A DNA stretch of 64,000 nt from Arachidicoccus terrestris. Lineage in GTDB: Bacteria > Bacteroidota > Bacteroidia > Chitinophagales > Chitinophagaceae. A program made the position numbers and the translations under genes. Below are positions 25,993-35,135 of this stretch, in pieces (positions within the stretch are counted from its first letter, which is position 1; every line of letters starts with the position of its first letter). Under the pieces are notes generated by a model. The model searched no databases. It was not told the DNA's origin and saw only the letters and a program-made list of their open reading frames with translations. Location: contig NZ_CP083387.1 of NCBI RefSeq assembly GCF_020042345.1, positions 2,046,001 through 2,110,000 on the forward strand, given 5' to 3'.

Positions 25993-28900
25993 TTAAAAAG
26001 TCGCGTTTAAACCGAATGTGAAAGTCCTGGGTTTGGGATACTGATAGAATTCTATGTTCTGACCGAATGCAGGGGCTCCGGGCGTATTCCAGGAAACGCT
26101 TTCCGGATCATAGCCTTTGTAAGAAGAAGACTTGATGAGAAAAACATTCTGGCCACTAAAATAAACGCGCAGTGACTTTATTTTAGTGGATTTTAAAAGC
26201 TTGTCTGTCAGATTATAGCCCAGAACGATATTTCTGCCCCGGATAAAAGAGCCGTCCGCTACCCAATGGCTGTCAAAGGCTGCCGACTGCCCGGCATCCG
26301 GCGCGAAACGCAGTTGCTGAATAGGCGTGTTTTGATTTTCAGGAGTCCATGCATTCAACACGGTTGTCAGCGAATTACTATATCCTGTTCTATCTTCGGA
26401 GGAGAATAAAAACGCCTGCGCAATGCTGGCCCCCTGAGAAAACTGTAGATCGATCATCAGGTCAAACCCTTTATAGCTGAAACTATTGACGAAGCTACCT
26501 GTCCAGTCTGGCGTTCCTTTACCCAATATCCGTTTATCCGGCGATTCTTTTTCTTCACCTGCATGGTAGGGATAGTTAGGATCTTTGGCCTTTCCGGCGG
26601 CCACCTCTTCTTCACTGTAAGTGCCCAGGCGTTCATAGCCCCAGAAAGAGCCGGCCGGTTCACCCACCCGTAAAATAGTAAATCCGTCGGATACAGGCCC
26701 CCAGAAGGGACCGGGAAAAATGTCTTCATCGTTATTGCCCAGAGATACCACTTTATTCTTATTGTAACTGGCAACAATACTGGTCTGCCAGCTAAAATTG
26801 CGGGATTGTATATTCTGTGTCGTCAAAGACAGGTCTACTCCCTGATTAGACATGGAGCCGATGTTGCTCAGGACCCCGCCAAACCCTGTAGAAGTCGGAA
26901 TAGGCTTATTCAGCAGCAGGTCTGAGGTAAGTTTATAATAGTAGTCTCCTTCAAAGCTGACGCGGTTCTGGAACATGCGCAATTCAAAACCGATATCGGT
27001 CTGTTTGGTCTTTTCCCATTTAAGGTCAGGGTTGGCCAGGCCATTGATATAGGAAGAAGCTTCCCGGCTCCCATTGATCAGTGTTGTTCCGCTGGATACG
27101 GTTGCCAGTGACTGATAAGCACCGATTTCTGTGTTACCTGTAATGCCGTAACTACCGCGGATTTTTAAGAAATTGATCCAATCGATATTTTTCATAAAAT
27201 CTTCATTGGATAAAATATACCCCAGACCGACAGAAGGGAAGTAACCATATTTATTGGTTTTCCCGAATCTTGAAGATCCATCTGCTCTTTCTGTAAGGGT
27301 CAGCAGATATTTGCCGGCCAGGTTATAGCTGGCACGGGCAAAGTAAGAGTTGATTGCCCAACTGGTATAATTACTGGAAGGGGGATTGGGCTGACTGCCG
27401 GCACCGAGGTTAAACTGGCGATAATAGTCATCTGCAAAGTTTTGCGTAGAGCCTCCGAGCGTCTGATCAATCCGCTTTTGCCAGCTGGCGCCTGCGACAA
27501 CATTTAAGTGATGTATACCAAACTGCTTATCGTAAGTCAGGTAATTCTCCTGTTGCCAGTAACGGATTTGCTCTGTTGTTACTGACGCAACCCCTTTCTG
27601 ATTGGCAGAAATATTCATCAGGTCTGAAGGGGAATAATAATCATACCGGATGTCTTGGTTATCTATACCGAACTGGGTTTTAAACTGAAGGTCCTTTGTC
27701 AGATGAAAATTAAAAAATACGTTTCCGAAAACCTGGCTTCTGGTATCTTGATTGGTCTGACTTTCCAATACCTTTACAGGGTTTTCAGCAGCGTCTAAAA
27801 ACGAGTAATCTGATGAATTCTGATTATTGGCCCACGAACCGTCGGGATATTTTACCGGAAAAATGGGGGGCATTTCAATCATCGTACGCGTCGGTGTATT
27901 ACCGCCTGTTCCGGGATCTACAACATCTTCTTTTGAGTAATTGGCCATCAGGTTGATCCCAAAATCAACCCAGTCAGTTAACTGAAGATCATGGGCCAGC
28001 CTGACATTGTACCTTCTCAGATTAGAATGACGCATAATCCCTTCATTATTCGTATAGTTAAAAAAGACACCTGTAGAAGAGCGGTCACCTTTATGCTGAA
28101 TTGAAAGCTGGTGGTTATTGGAGATAGCCGTACGTGTGACTTCTTTTTGCCAGTCCGTATTGTATAAAGGATTACCCTGAGCATCAAATAACAAAGGATC
28201 CGTTCGTTTTAATGTCCGCGGTGCGGCGCCCCATAGCTCATTATTGGCCATGCCGCCACTCAGTACGTCTAAAAATTGTGTCGAGTTTAAAACGGGCAAT
28301 TCTCTGGGTAAGTGACCTGCACTGATGGAAAAATCATAGGAGACAACTGTGCCATTGGTTCCCGCACCTCTTTTTGTTGTTACCAGTATAACACCATTTG
28401 AGCCGCGGGCACCATAGATAGCTGTGGCCGATGCATCTTTAAGCACTTCCATGCTTTTAATATCGCCGGGATTCAGGTACTGAATATTCGTCATGGCAAC
28501 GCCGTCCACTACATACAGCGGATCCGTTGAGGAATTAATAGATCCCATCCCTCGTATCACCACGCTAGCCAGTCCCCCTGGCGCTCCGGAATTCAGTGAA
28601 ACACTGACACCGGGGACCCTGCCTTGCAGGCCCTCCAGGGCATTGGTGACCGGCTTGGCCAACAACTCCTTTGAGCTGACGGAAACCACCGATCCTGTCA
28701 CGTCGGTCTTTTTCATGGCACCATACCCGATGACAACGACTGAATCCATCTGGCTGCCGGCAGGAGACAACACGACTTCCTTAATGGCCGAAGCGGGTAG
28801 TTCTTTTTGTGCATATCCTACATAGGAAAAAACCACCACTTGATTCATTGAAGAGACTTCCAGGCTAAACTGACCGTTCATATCTGTTAAGGTCCCGGCC

Positions 28901-29082
28901 TTTGTATTTTTTAATGTGACTGAAACACCTCCCAGCGGTATGCCTTCCATGTCCTTTACGACACCAGACACTTGTTGCTTCTGCCCAAAGGCAAGCTGAA
29001 AAAAAATACTGCAAACCAGAACAAGAAGCATTCTTTTAACGGGTAAAGGCCCGTTCGTAAATCGATTTGCTTTCATGAGCAT
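25993..29082 (-). CDS. SusC/RagA-type TonB-dependent outer-membrane receptor
   Basis: The open frame extends to 29196, but a signal peptide fits only from ATG 29082 or 29076 (MLMKANRF, then MLLVLVCSIFFQLAFGQ), giving about 1029 residues. Domains in order: CarboxypepD-regulatory-like (QVSGVVKDMEGIPLGGVSV), a DSVVVIGYG TonB-box segment, plug (VVDGVAM, DASATAIYGARGSNGVILVT) and beta-barrel ending TFGLNATF. It transports the glycan captured by the following SusD. It is the first gene of a run susC-susD-GH92-GH92-six-hairpin-six-hairpin with gaps of 64 bp or less. There is no STN domain. A GntR-type dyad about 360 bp upstream (29438-29449) may control the whole run. Confidence 0.94.
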   Translation of the reverse strand: MLMKANRFTNGPLPVKRMLLVLVCSIFFQLAFGQKQQVSGVVKDMEGIPLGGVSVTLKNTKAGTLTDMNGQFSLEVSSMNQVVVFSYVGYAQKELPASAIKEVVLSPAGSQMDSVVVIGYGAMKKTDVTGSVVSVSSKELLAKPVTNALEGLQGRVPGVSVSLNSGAPGGLASVVIRGMGSINSSTDPLYVVDGVAMTNIQYLNPGDIKSMEVLKDASATAIYGARGSNGVILVTTKRGAGTNGTVVSYDFSISAGHLPRELPVLNSTQFLDVLSGGMANNELWGAAPRTLKRTDPLLFDAQGNPLYNTDWQKEVTRTAISNNHQLSIQHKGDRSSTGVFFNYTNNEGIMRHSNLRRYNVRLAHDLQLTDWVDFGINLMANYSKEDVVDPGTGGNTPTRTMIEMPPIFPVKYPDGSWANNQNSSDYSFLDAAENPVKVLESQTNQDTRSQVFGNVFFNFHLTKDLQFKTQFGIDNQDIRYDYYSPSDLMNISANQKGVASVTTEQIRYWQQENYLTYDKQFGIHHLNVVAGASWQKRIDQTLGGSTQNFADDYYRQFNLGAGSQPNPPSSNYTSWAINSYFARASYNLAGKYLLTLTERADGSSRFGKTNKYGYFPSVGLGYILSNEDFMKNIDWINFLKIRGSYGITGNTEIGAYQSLATVSSGTTLINGSREASSYINGLANPDLKWEKTKQTDIGFELRMFQNRVSFEGDYYYKLTSDLLLNKPIPTSTGFGGVLSNIGSMSNQGVDLSLTTQNIQSRNFSWQTSIVASYNKNKVVSLGNNDEDIFPGPFWGPVSDGFTILRVGEPAGSFWGYERLGTYSEEEVAAGKAKDPNYPYHAGEEKESPDKRILGKGTPDWTGSFVNSFSYKGFDLMIDLQFSQGASIAQAFLFSSEDRTGYSNSLTTVLNAWTPENQNTPIQQLRFAPDAGQSAAFDSHWVADGSFIRGRNIVLGYNLTDKLLKSTKIKSLRVYFSGQNVFLIKSSSYKGYDPESVSWNTPGAPAFGQNIEFYQYPKPRTFTFGLNATF

Positions 29083-29437
29083 TATTTGATTAATATATGG
29101 AGAATTAAAAGATCCCGCGTTTGATGTACCGGTAGGGCATACCGATAGTAATTGCCCCACCGGCAGCACTGTTTCCTGCCCCCGGCGGGCATACAACCCG
29201 TAAATATGGTGTCTTAATGTGACAGTAGTGATCAGAGAGATAAGGCCACCTTCTATTTTTCCAGCCTCTTAGTCACCTTCCTGCGGCTCGTCCGTCCTTA
29301 CCCTTGATCAACAATTTCCTTACTTCTATTTCAATCAACAATCCGCATCATGGCCTCTTTTCAGGCGTAATTGAGCTGTAACGAGAACGCCGTTTAACTG
29401 AACTTACGCGAGCAGTTCTCTCTGTTAAAAAGTATAT

Positions 29438-29449
29438 ATGTTCATACAT
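29438..29449. promoter_or_regulatory. Candidate GntR/HutC operator in the susC leader region
   Basis: ATGT-TCAT-ACAT is a dyad with a 4-bp spacer, matching on the reverse strand the motif in front of gntR (34796-34809): both read ATGTTC, two bases, ACAT. It lies in the roughly 500-bp non-coding gap 29083-29580 between the MFS gene end and the susC start. The rest of that gap is AT-rich leader DNA in which I see no gene. Confidence 0.45.
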
Positions 29450-29580
29450 TCTGACATAAAAGTAAAAGTAAAAAAGTTACCAGCCAAAAAAATAAATTAT
29501 TTATCCTGGTAAATTCTATAACCACTTGAAAAGGACGGCAAATCACCATTTTCGTTATGTCGCCTCTGCCTGTTTCAGGC

Positions 29581-31014
29581 TTATTTTTTCCGTTCTCTCC
29601 AATAGGCTTCGATCGCTTCCAGGGATTTGCCTTTGGTTTCAGGGATCAGTTTCCAGGTGAGCAACAAGGTAGGTGAACAGAGTAAAGCAAATAGCCAAAA
29701 AGTAGCGGCGGGGCCAACATGGTCCAGCAAAACAGGTGTGAGCCAGCCTACAAAGAAATTGGCGACCCATAAAGATAAAGTCGCTAACCCCATCGCACGG
29801 CCTCTGATATGGGTGGGAAAAATCTCCCCGACGATGACCCAGCATACCGGCCCGAATGAGAAAGCAAAACTGGCGATATATAACAAGATAAGCAGCAGTA
29901 TCCATGGGCCTTCTGTGATACCAAAGAAAAATAAAAGCCCGATAATAACAAGCGCCATGCAGGCCAGTGCAGCACCTGTCAATAACAACGGACGCCTTCC
30001 CCATTTATCTATAGTGAATATGGCAACAAATGTAAAAAGCATATTTACGATTCCAATGGACACCTGGCCTCCGAAGGCACCGCCCAGTGTAAACCCTGCC
30101 GCATCCAGGATTCTGGGTCCATAATAGATAACGGCATTGATTCCCGAAAGCTGCGATAGACAAGGTAATAAGAGCCCAATGATAAGCGCCGTCTTATATA
30201 AGGGCGATAATAGCTCTTTCATGCTGGCGCCCGTGGGTACGGTTGCCGCCTTCATCGCTGCGAGTTCTTTAGCCGCCCCTTCTGCACCATTGACTTTATA
30301 AACCCACTTCCGGGCCATCTGTTCTCTTCCTTTGCTCATCAGCCACCTCGGCGTTTCCGGGATCGCCAGCAGGCTCAGCATAAATACCGCCGCGGGAAAT
30401 ACGCCCATCCCCAGCATACTGCGCCAGACATGCTCCTGTACAATCCAGGACAGCAATCCACCATCCGAAGGCATGTTCTGCATTTGTTCAGAAACGTGTA
30501 ATAACCACGCATTGGAAAAATAAGCGCATAGTATCCCAACAGTGATTGCCAGTTGATAAACGGCCACCAACCGGCCTCTCAAAGAGGCGGGAGCGAACTC
30601 CGTGATGTACAGTGGTGAGACCATAGAGGCAACGCCTATTCCCAAGCCTCCCACCAGCCTGAAAAAGATCAATTGCTGTTCCGGTTGAACCAGGCAGCAG
30701 CCGATCGCAGAAATAGTAAACAAAAAAGCTGAGAGGAGCAATACCTTTTTCCTGCCATAACTGTCACTTAGCTTCCCCGCACAGAGTACGCCTATAATAC
30801 AACCCAGCAACGCAACACTGACGAACCATCCTTCCCGGGCAGCACTCATTGCATATTCAGATTTCACAAACCCCACCACTCCCGATATAACCGCGGTATC
30901 AAATCCGAACAAAAATCCCCCCAGTGCAGCCACGGTACAGATCAGGATAAGATACTTCATGGATTGACCCGTATGATCAATAGTTTGATCGGCATATTGT
31001 TTAATCATGAGCAT
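29581..31014 (-). CDS. Sugar porter family MFS transporter (sugar:H+ symporter type)
   Basis: 477 residues and 12 predicted membrane helices. Sugar-porter signatures are all present: GGFLFGFDTAVISGV in helix 1, GKLSDSYGRKKVLL between helices 2 and 3, VSPLYITEFAPASLRGRLV, PETPRWLMSKGR in the central loop, INAVIYYGPRI in helix 7 and PETKGKSLEAIE at the end. It resembles XylE/GLUT-type monosaccharide:proton symporters. In this locus it most likely brings the mannose released by the GH92 enzymes across the inner membrane. The kinase/isomerase fusion is encoded 84 bp upstream on the same strand, so uptake and first metabolism are coupled. The exact start (ATG 31014 or two codons later) is uncertain. 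Confidence 0.92.
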   Translation of the reverse strand: MLMIKQYADQTIDHTGQSMKYLILICTVAALGGFLFGFDTAVISGVVGFVKSEYAMSAAREGWFVSVALLGCIIGVLCAGKLSDSYGRKKVLLLSAFLFTISAIGCCLVQPEQQLIFFRLVGGLGIGVASMVSPLYITEFAPASLRGRLVAVYQLAITVGILCAYFSNAWLLHVSEQMQNMPSDGGLLSWIVQEHVWRSMLGMGVFPAAVFMLSLLAIPETPRWLMSKGREQMARKWVYKVNGAEGAAKELAAMKAATVPTGASMKELLSPLYKTALIIGLLLPCLSQLSGINAVIYYGPRILDAAGFTLGGAFGGQVSIGIVNMLFTFVAIFTIDKWGRRPLLLTGAALACMALVIIGLLFFFGITEGPWILLLILLYIASFAFSFGPVCWVIVGEIFPTHIRGRAMGLATLSLWVANFFVGWLTPVLLDHVGPAATFWLFALLCSPTLLLTWKLIPETKGKSLEAIEAYWRERKK

Positions 31015-31098
31015 AATTTTAATGACAGTAACTGTAAGTCATTTTAAAACATAAAAAAACGGTTACTTTGGTTCAGGCGTTTCATTCAGACAGGATCT

Positions 31099-34014
31099 TT
31101 ATTTAATAAATGCTTTAACTACTTTTACAGCGTCAGCATTACCCTGCTTCATTTCCGGATGAAGCAGCCTGTAAGCGCCCGTGGCTGCCGGCACGATAAA
31201 CGTTTCTGCATAAGCATAATAAAAACGCCTGCCATCAGGCAACTCGAGCACGATGCCCGGCCCTTCCACCACCATCATAATATGACATTTACCGGCCGTG
31301 GATTCTTCAGAACTTGTTCTGATCTCCAGTCGGTGTATCGCGTAGAAGTGCTCCGGATGTGTAGGCAGATTGATCCGGGTAAGATCCTTTCCCGACTCAA
31401 TGACGACGGGCTTCGAACAAAGCTCCTCCTGCACCTTTCGGCCTCTGCGGTTAAAATTCAGGTTCTTAAAAGCATGTTCGATATTGATCGGCCGTGGTTG
31501 GCCATTTAAATCGGGCCGCAGCCAGTCATACATTTTGAAGGTAAATATATAGGGCGTTGCGCTGATTTCGAGGACCAGATTATTTACGCCGGCGCTATGT
31601 ACCGTCTGATTAGGTATTAAAAAAAGATCATGCCGGTTTGCGGGCAGTAGCTGGACGTACTGCTGGATGTCGATCGGCCTGTTTTCCTGTTGGCTTTGTT
31701 CCAAAGCCGACTTAAAGGCGGACGGATCTATCCCCTCCTGGAATCCCAGGTATACACCTGCGCCCGGTGCCGCATCCAGGATATAATAGGTTTCGTCCTG
31801 GGTAATCTGTTCTCCAAATTGCTCTTTTATATAGCCTAGGGACGGATGACATTGAATCGATAAATTACCCCCCCGATAGGTATCCAGAAAGTCAAAACGG
31901 ATCGGGAAATAGTGTCCGAAGGTGGCAGTGTCCTTACCTAAGATTTCTTTTGACCGGCAGGCCATCAGCCAATCGAATGGCACTTCCAGTAATAAACCGT
32001 CACTTTCAAAGACAAGACCATTTTCCGGAACGATCAGCTCAAAAGACCAGGCATAATTGACCTCCTCCCGGCTGAGCTGTGAAAAATGCTCCTTCATCCA
32101 GTCTCCGCCCCAGGCACCGGGCGCAAACCAGGGCCGGGCCCTGATCGGTTCCCCGGAGAGCAGCTCAAATCCTGCATAAAGATCCCTAAAAAGCATCCAG
32201 TGTACATAGGCCCGCCACTGCCCATCAACCACTATCCTTATCCTGTCCGTTATATCGGTCCGGTGCCTGTCCAGTATCGGCCAGTCAACGAAATAAGCCC
32301 GTTTATACATGGCCGCAAAATCCGGTCTTTGGGTTGTCAACAGATTATCCGCTTTTCCTGCCCGCATTCTGTACTGGATCTCATTTTTGGGTAGTTCGAC
32401 AAAAACCACGGGAGCGTCAGGCGCAGGTAGTCCGGCTCCTGTTCCATAAATAATAATAATTTCGGCAGGCAAATCCTTTAATCGCGTTTTGGTCAGCCTA
32501 CGATCCATACATTGTTGGTCAAAGAGATCATTTAAACGTAGATTCGTTTTGGTACCCCAGACAGAGCTCTGTTCGCCCAAAAAAGGCTGCACCAAAACCT
32601 CTATCTCATCCGGCGTTTTGGCAAAAGACTGTATATCAATCCATAAAGGAGAGACTCCTATGCTCCTAAATGCGCCGGCCAGGCCTTTTTGAAGGCTTCG
32701 CCAGTCAACGGCAGTATATCCGTCCAGTGCGATAAGCCTGTCCGAACCTGCCGCCGACAGCATCTGGCGGGCAAGGCTATCATAACCCTTTTGTATTTTA
32801 CCGGCTTCCAATGTACTATAAGGATAAATGTTATACGCATTTTTCGGCGCCGCCGGGGCCGTGAGCTTGTCCGTGTTTTTGGGTAGCAGGCTTTGGCAGG
32901 TCTTACGCCAGCCATAGTCCAATAAATCGTCTTCCGGTAAGGTATCTTCTTGAACAGAGGGTACCGTATATTCTTCTTTAAATGCTGAGGCAGCTCCTAT
33001 TAAAGAGGTCTTTTGCATTTGCTGTGCATCGAGAATAATGATCTCCGGGACGGCTGTAATTTCTAAACCCTCGCGCAGGGCAGGCAAAAATAAATCAGCA
33101 GCCCCTGCAATCCCCCCGCCTATAATAACTGTTTCTGGCTTAAAGGTGGCATACCAGGGTTTAAGGCAGATCCCCAGCCCAAGACCAAAGATCCTGAATG
33201 CCTCCAGGCATCTGTTCGCCCTTTGCCGGTTATCTCCAAGGGCCTTCTCTGACTGTAGATCAGAGACACCCTGGAGGGCAGTTCTGGCCATCTCCGCAGC
33301 TTCTCTGACATCTGCAACGCCTGTACCGCTTTGATCAGCGTATTTATTAATATAACGAAGTATTCCCCTGGATGAAATCAACTCTTCAGCAATAATATAT
33401 TCTAATATCCCACCTTCGACGCCTGCCCCTTCTATTATATGATCTGGCCTGTCCAGCGAAAATTTTAGCGGTTGATTATATAAATGACCACTAGGCGGAA
33501 TCCCCGGCCCCTTTTCTACGATCCGGCCCTCAGATACAAAAGCGCTGCCCAGCCCGGTGCCCAATGTAATTCCAATCAGCTTTCCTCCAGCTGTATGCCG
33601 GTGACATGTGTAAGCCCCAAGGCCAAAACAATCGGCGTCATTTTTAAAGCAGACAGGAACTGTGTCTGGTATACCCAGATGGTCGTAAAGAAATTGTTTA
33701 AAATCAACTCCGTAGAGATGCCCGAATTTATCCAGGCCACTTAATTTAAATATACCGCGGTCATAGTCAAAAGGGCCTGGCATGGCAATGGCGATGCCTG
33801 CCAGCTTCTCAACACCAACGCCTGCAATGGCTGTTTTAAACGCGGGTAAAAAGCTTTTAAACAGCAGATCGCCTATTTCCATTTTCGCATCGACGGACAC
33901 CTCGCGAATACTGCCTTCAGTCACTTCCAGCGTATCCTTGTCAATAAGACCCGTTGTAATATGTGACCCTCCGATATCGGCACTTAAAATAATTTTGTCT
34001 GAATGTTTGAACAT
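31099..34014 (-). CDS. Fused ROK sugar kinase - class I mannose-6-phosphate isomerase-like protein
   Basis: 971 residues. Residues about 1-350 form a ROK kinase: ILSADIGGSHITTGLID (phosphate loop), KNDADCFGLGAY (catalytic Asp), GITLGTGLGSAFV and VIIGGGIAGA. The usual CxCGxxGC zinc motif is missing. Residues about 395-580 look like a Rossmann/P-loop-kinase-like region (RLIALDGYTAVDW) without a Walker A motif. Residues about 640-971 are a class I phosphomannose isomerase cupin, with PWFAPGAWGG, the zinc ligands in SIQCHPSLGYIKE (Gln, His), DETYYILD (Glu) and PNQTVHSAG (His), and a C-terminal cupin. It would phosphorylate mannose or fructose and convert mannose-6-phosphate to fructose-6-phosphate in one polypeptide. 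The usual arrangement is two separate proteins. It lies 31 bp from gntR. Confidence 0.85.
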   Translation of the reverse strand: MFKHSDKIILSADIGGSHITTGLIDKDTLEVTEGSIREVSVDAKMEIGDLLFKSFLPAFKTAIAGVGVEKLAGIAIAMPGPFDYDRGIFKLSGLDKFGHLYGVDFKQFLYDHLGIPDTVPVCFKNDADCFGLGAYTCHRHTAGGKLIGITLGTGLGSAFVSEGRIVEKGPGIPPSGHLYNQPLKFSLDRPDHIIEGAGVEGGILEYIIAEELISSRGILRYINKYADQSGTGVADVREAAEMARTALQGVSDLQSEKALGDNRQRANRCLEAFRIFGLGLGICLKPWYATFKPETVIIGGGIAGAADLFLPALREGLEITAVPEIIILDAQQMQKTSLIGAASAFKEEYTVPSVQEDTLPEDDLLDYGWRKTCQSLLPKNTDKLTAPAAPKNAYNIYPYSTLEAGKIQKGYDSLARQMLSAAGSDRLIALDGYTAVDWRSLQKGLAGAFRSIGVSPLWIDIQSFAKTPDEIEVLVQPFLGEQSSVWGTKTNLRLNDLFDQQCMDRRLTKTRLKDLPAEIIIIYGTGAGLPAPDAPVVFVELPKNEIQYRMRAGKADNLLTTQRPDFAAMYKRAYFVDWPILDRHRTDITDRIRIVVDGQWRAYVHWMLFRDLYAGFELLSGEPIRARPWFAPGAWGGDWMKEHFSQLSREEVNYAWSFELIVPENGLVFESDGLLLEVPFDWLMACRSKEILGKDTATFGHYFPIRFDFLDTYRGGNLSIQCHPSLGYIKEQFGEQITQDETYYILDAAPGAGVYLGFQEGIDPSAFKSALEQSQQENRPIDIQQYVQLLPANRHDLFLIPNQTVHSAGVNNLVLEISATPYIFTFKMYDWLRPDLNGQPRPINIEHAFKNLNFNRRGRKVQEELCSKPVVIESGKDLTRINLPTHPEHFYAIHRLEIRTSSEESTAGKCHIMMVVEGPGIVLELPDGRRFYYAYAETFIVPAATGAYRLLHPEMKQGNADAVKVVKAFIK

Positions 34015-34045
34015 ATTAATATTGAAAAAATTTTACAAAAAACTG

Positions 34046-34783
34046 TTATGCCTTATTAATATTTATTGAATAGATAAACCTGTCGGACCTGTAAAACCCG
34101 ATATTATACTCAATAGGGCGGTCGCCCGCATCTAACACAAAACGCTCCCTGAATAAAATAGGATCTCCCTGTTTTATCTTTAACTTCCTTGCCATCTTCC
34201 CTGCTATTAAAGCACTGATGTTTTCAGAAGACTTAACCACTCTCACCCCATACTTCCTTTCCAGCATCGTATATAAGGGAATGTCAAAATCATCCTGTTC
34301 ATTCACACCGATACGTGGATGGAAAAAGCTTTCAAAATAAACAATAGGTTGTGCGCCTTCTTTCGTCCCTTTTAACTTACTCAATTTTAGCACTTTGCGG
34401 CCAACTTCAACATTAAAGAAAGTGGCGAGCTTTTTATCGGCCGGCACCCATTTTACCTCCAGACCCAGGTTAAGTACTTCTATGCCCCTTTCACGCATTT
34501 CATTGGTAAAGCTATACCAATGATCAAGACCGGTATATAAAGGTTTTTTCTTGGCGGCTTTAGACCCGACGCCTTTTTTTCTGACCAGCAGGCCTTCATG
34601 CTCCAGTTTATTGGTCGCCTGGCGGATCGTATTTCTGGAAACACCCAGCAGATTGCTGAGTTCAATTTCCTTAGGTAATAATGCCCCGTCCCGGTATTCC
34701 GCAGAATTCAGTAATTTCCTCATTAATTCCTCTACCTGCACATGCAAGGGAATCGGACTATCATGATTAATTTCTAATTTCAT
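34046..34783 (-). CDS. GntR family transcriptional regulator, HutC/UTRA type
   Basis: 245 residues. The N-terminal winged helix (about 5-75) contains LPKEIELSNLLGVSRNTIRQATNKLEHEGLLVRKKGVG, the GntR helix-turn-helix. The C-terminal UTRA ligand domain (about 90-240) contains KVLKLSKLKGTKEGAQPIVYFESFFHPR and RERFVLDAGDRPIEYNIGFYRSDRF. UTRA regulators of this type bind phosphorylated sugars or similar metabolites and usually repress uptake genes. It is directly upstream of the kinase/isomerase fusion and divergent from a GH-D-like enzyme, so mannose-6-phosphate or fructose-6-phosphate is a plausible effector (inference). A matching dyad lies 13-26 bp upstream of its start, suggesting autoregulation. 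Confidence 0.93.
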   Translation of the reverse strand: MKLEINHDSPIPLHVQVEELMRKLLNSAEYRDGALLPKEIELSNLLGVSRNTIRQATNKLEHEGLLVRKKGVGSKAAKKKPLYTGLDHWYSFTNEMRERGIEVLNLGLEVKWVPADKKLATFFNVEVGRKVLKLSKLKGTKEGAQPIVYFESFFHPRIGVNEQDDFDIPLYTMLERKYGVRVVKSSENISALIAGKMARKLKIKQGDPILFRERFVLDAGDRPIEYNIGFYRSDRFIYSININKA

Positions 34784-34795
34784 CGGGAATGTTTA

Positions 34796-34809
34796 TATGT
34801 GCGAACATA
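34796..34809. promoter_or_regulatory. Candidate GntR operator at the gntR promoter
   Basis: TATGT-GCGA-ACATA is a 5-bp-arm dyad 13-26 bp before the gntR start codon. Its reverse complement shares ATGTTC-NN-ACAT with the site at 29438-29449. It probably serves autoregulation. The remaining 34810-35135 between the divergent genes is non-coding. Confidence 0.5.
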
Positions 34810-35063
34810 CTATTAAATATGCAAAGCACAAAAATAAATATGGATTTGCACAAAAAGCGGTTATTGTTGCTAAAATAAACGGGGCGGATAATCGATATCC
34901 CCTGACAGAAACTGCCTCTATTGGCATTCAGAGGCATCAATTGGAAAGGCGAATACCTCAGCCATTTCCTGACATTTGATTATATTGCAATCTATTGAGA
35001 AGTTAATTATAACACCCGGAAAGACGAAAAAATTCGTTATCCAATAGTTTCCATCATGCTACT

Positions 35064-35092
35064 TCAACATCTGTTTTATCAATAGATGTTGA
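35064..35092. promoter_or_regulatory. Inverted repeat upstream of the GH-D-like gene
   Basis: TCAACATCT (35064-35072) and AGATGTTGA (35084-35092) are perfect 9-bp arms around an 11-bp spacer, 44 bp before the ATG at 35136. It may be an operator or a leader hairpin; it does not resemble the ATGT-N4-ACAT motif near gntR. Confidence 0.35.
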
Positions 35093-35135
35093 CTAAGCCA
35101 GTACCATTATATCTGGTCAATTAACATACATACTT

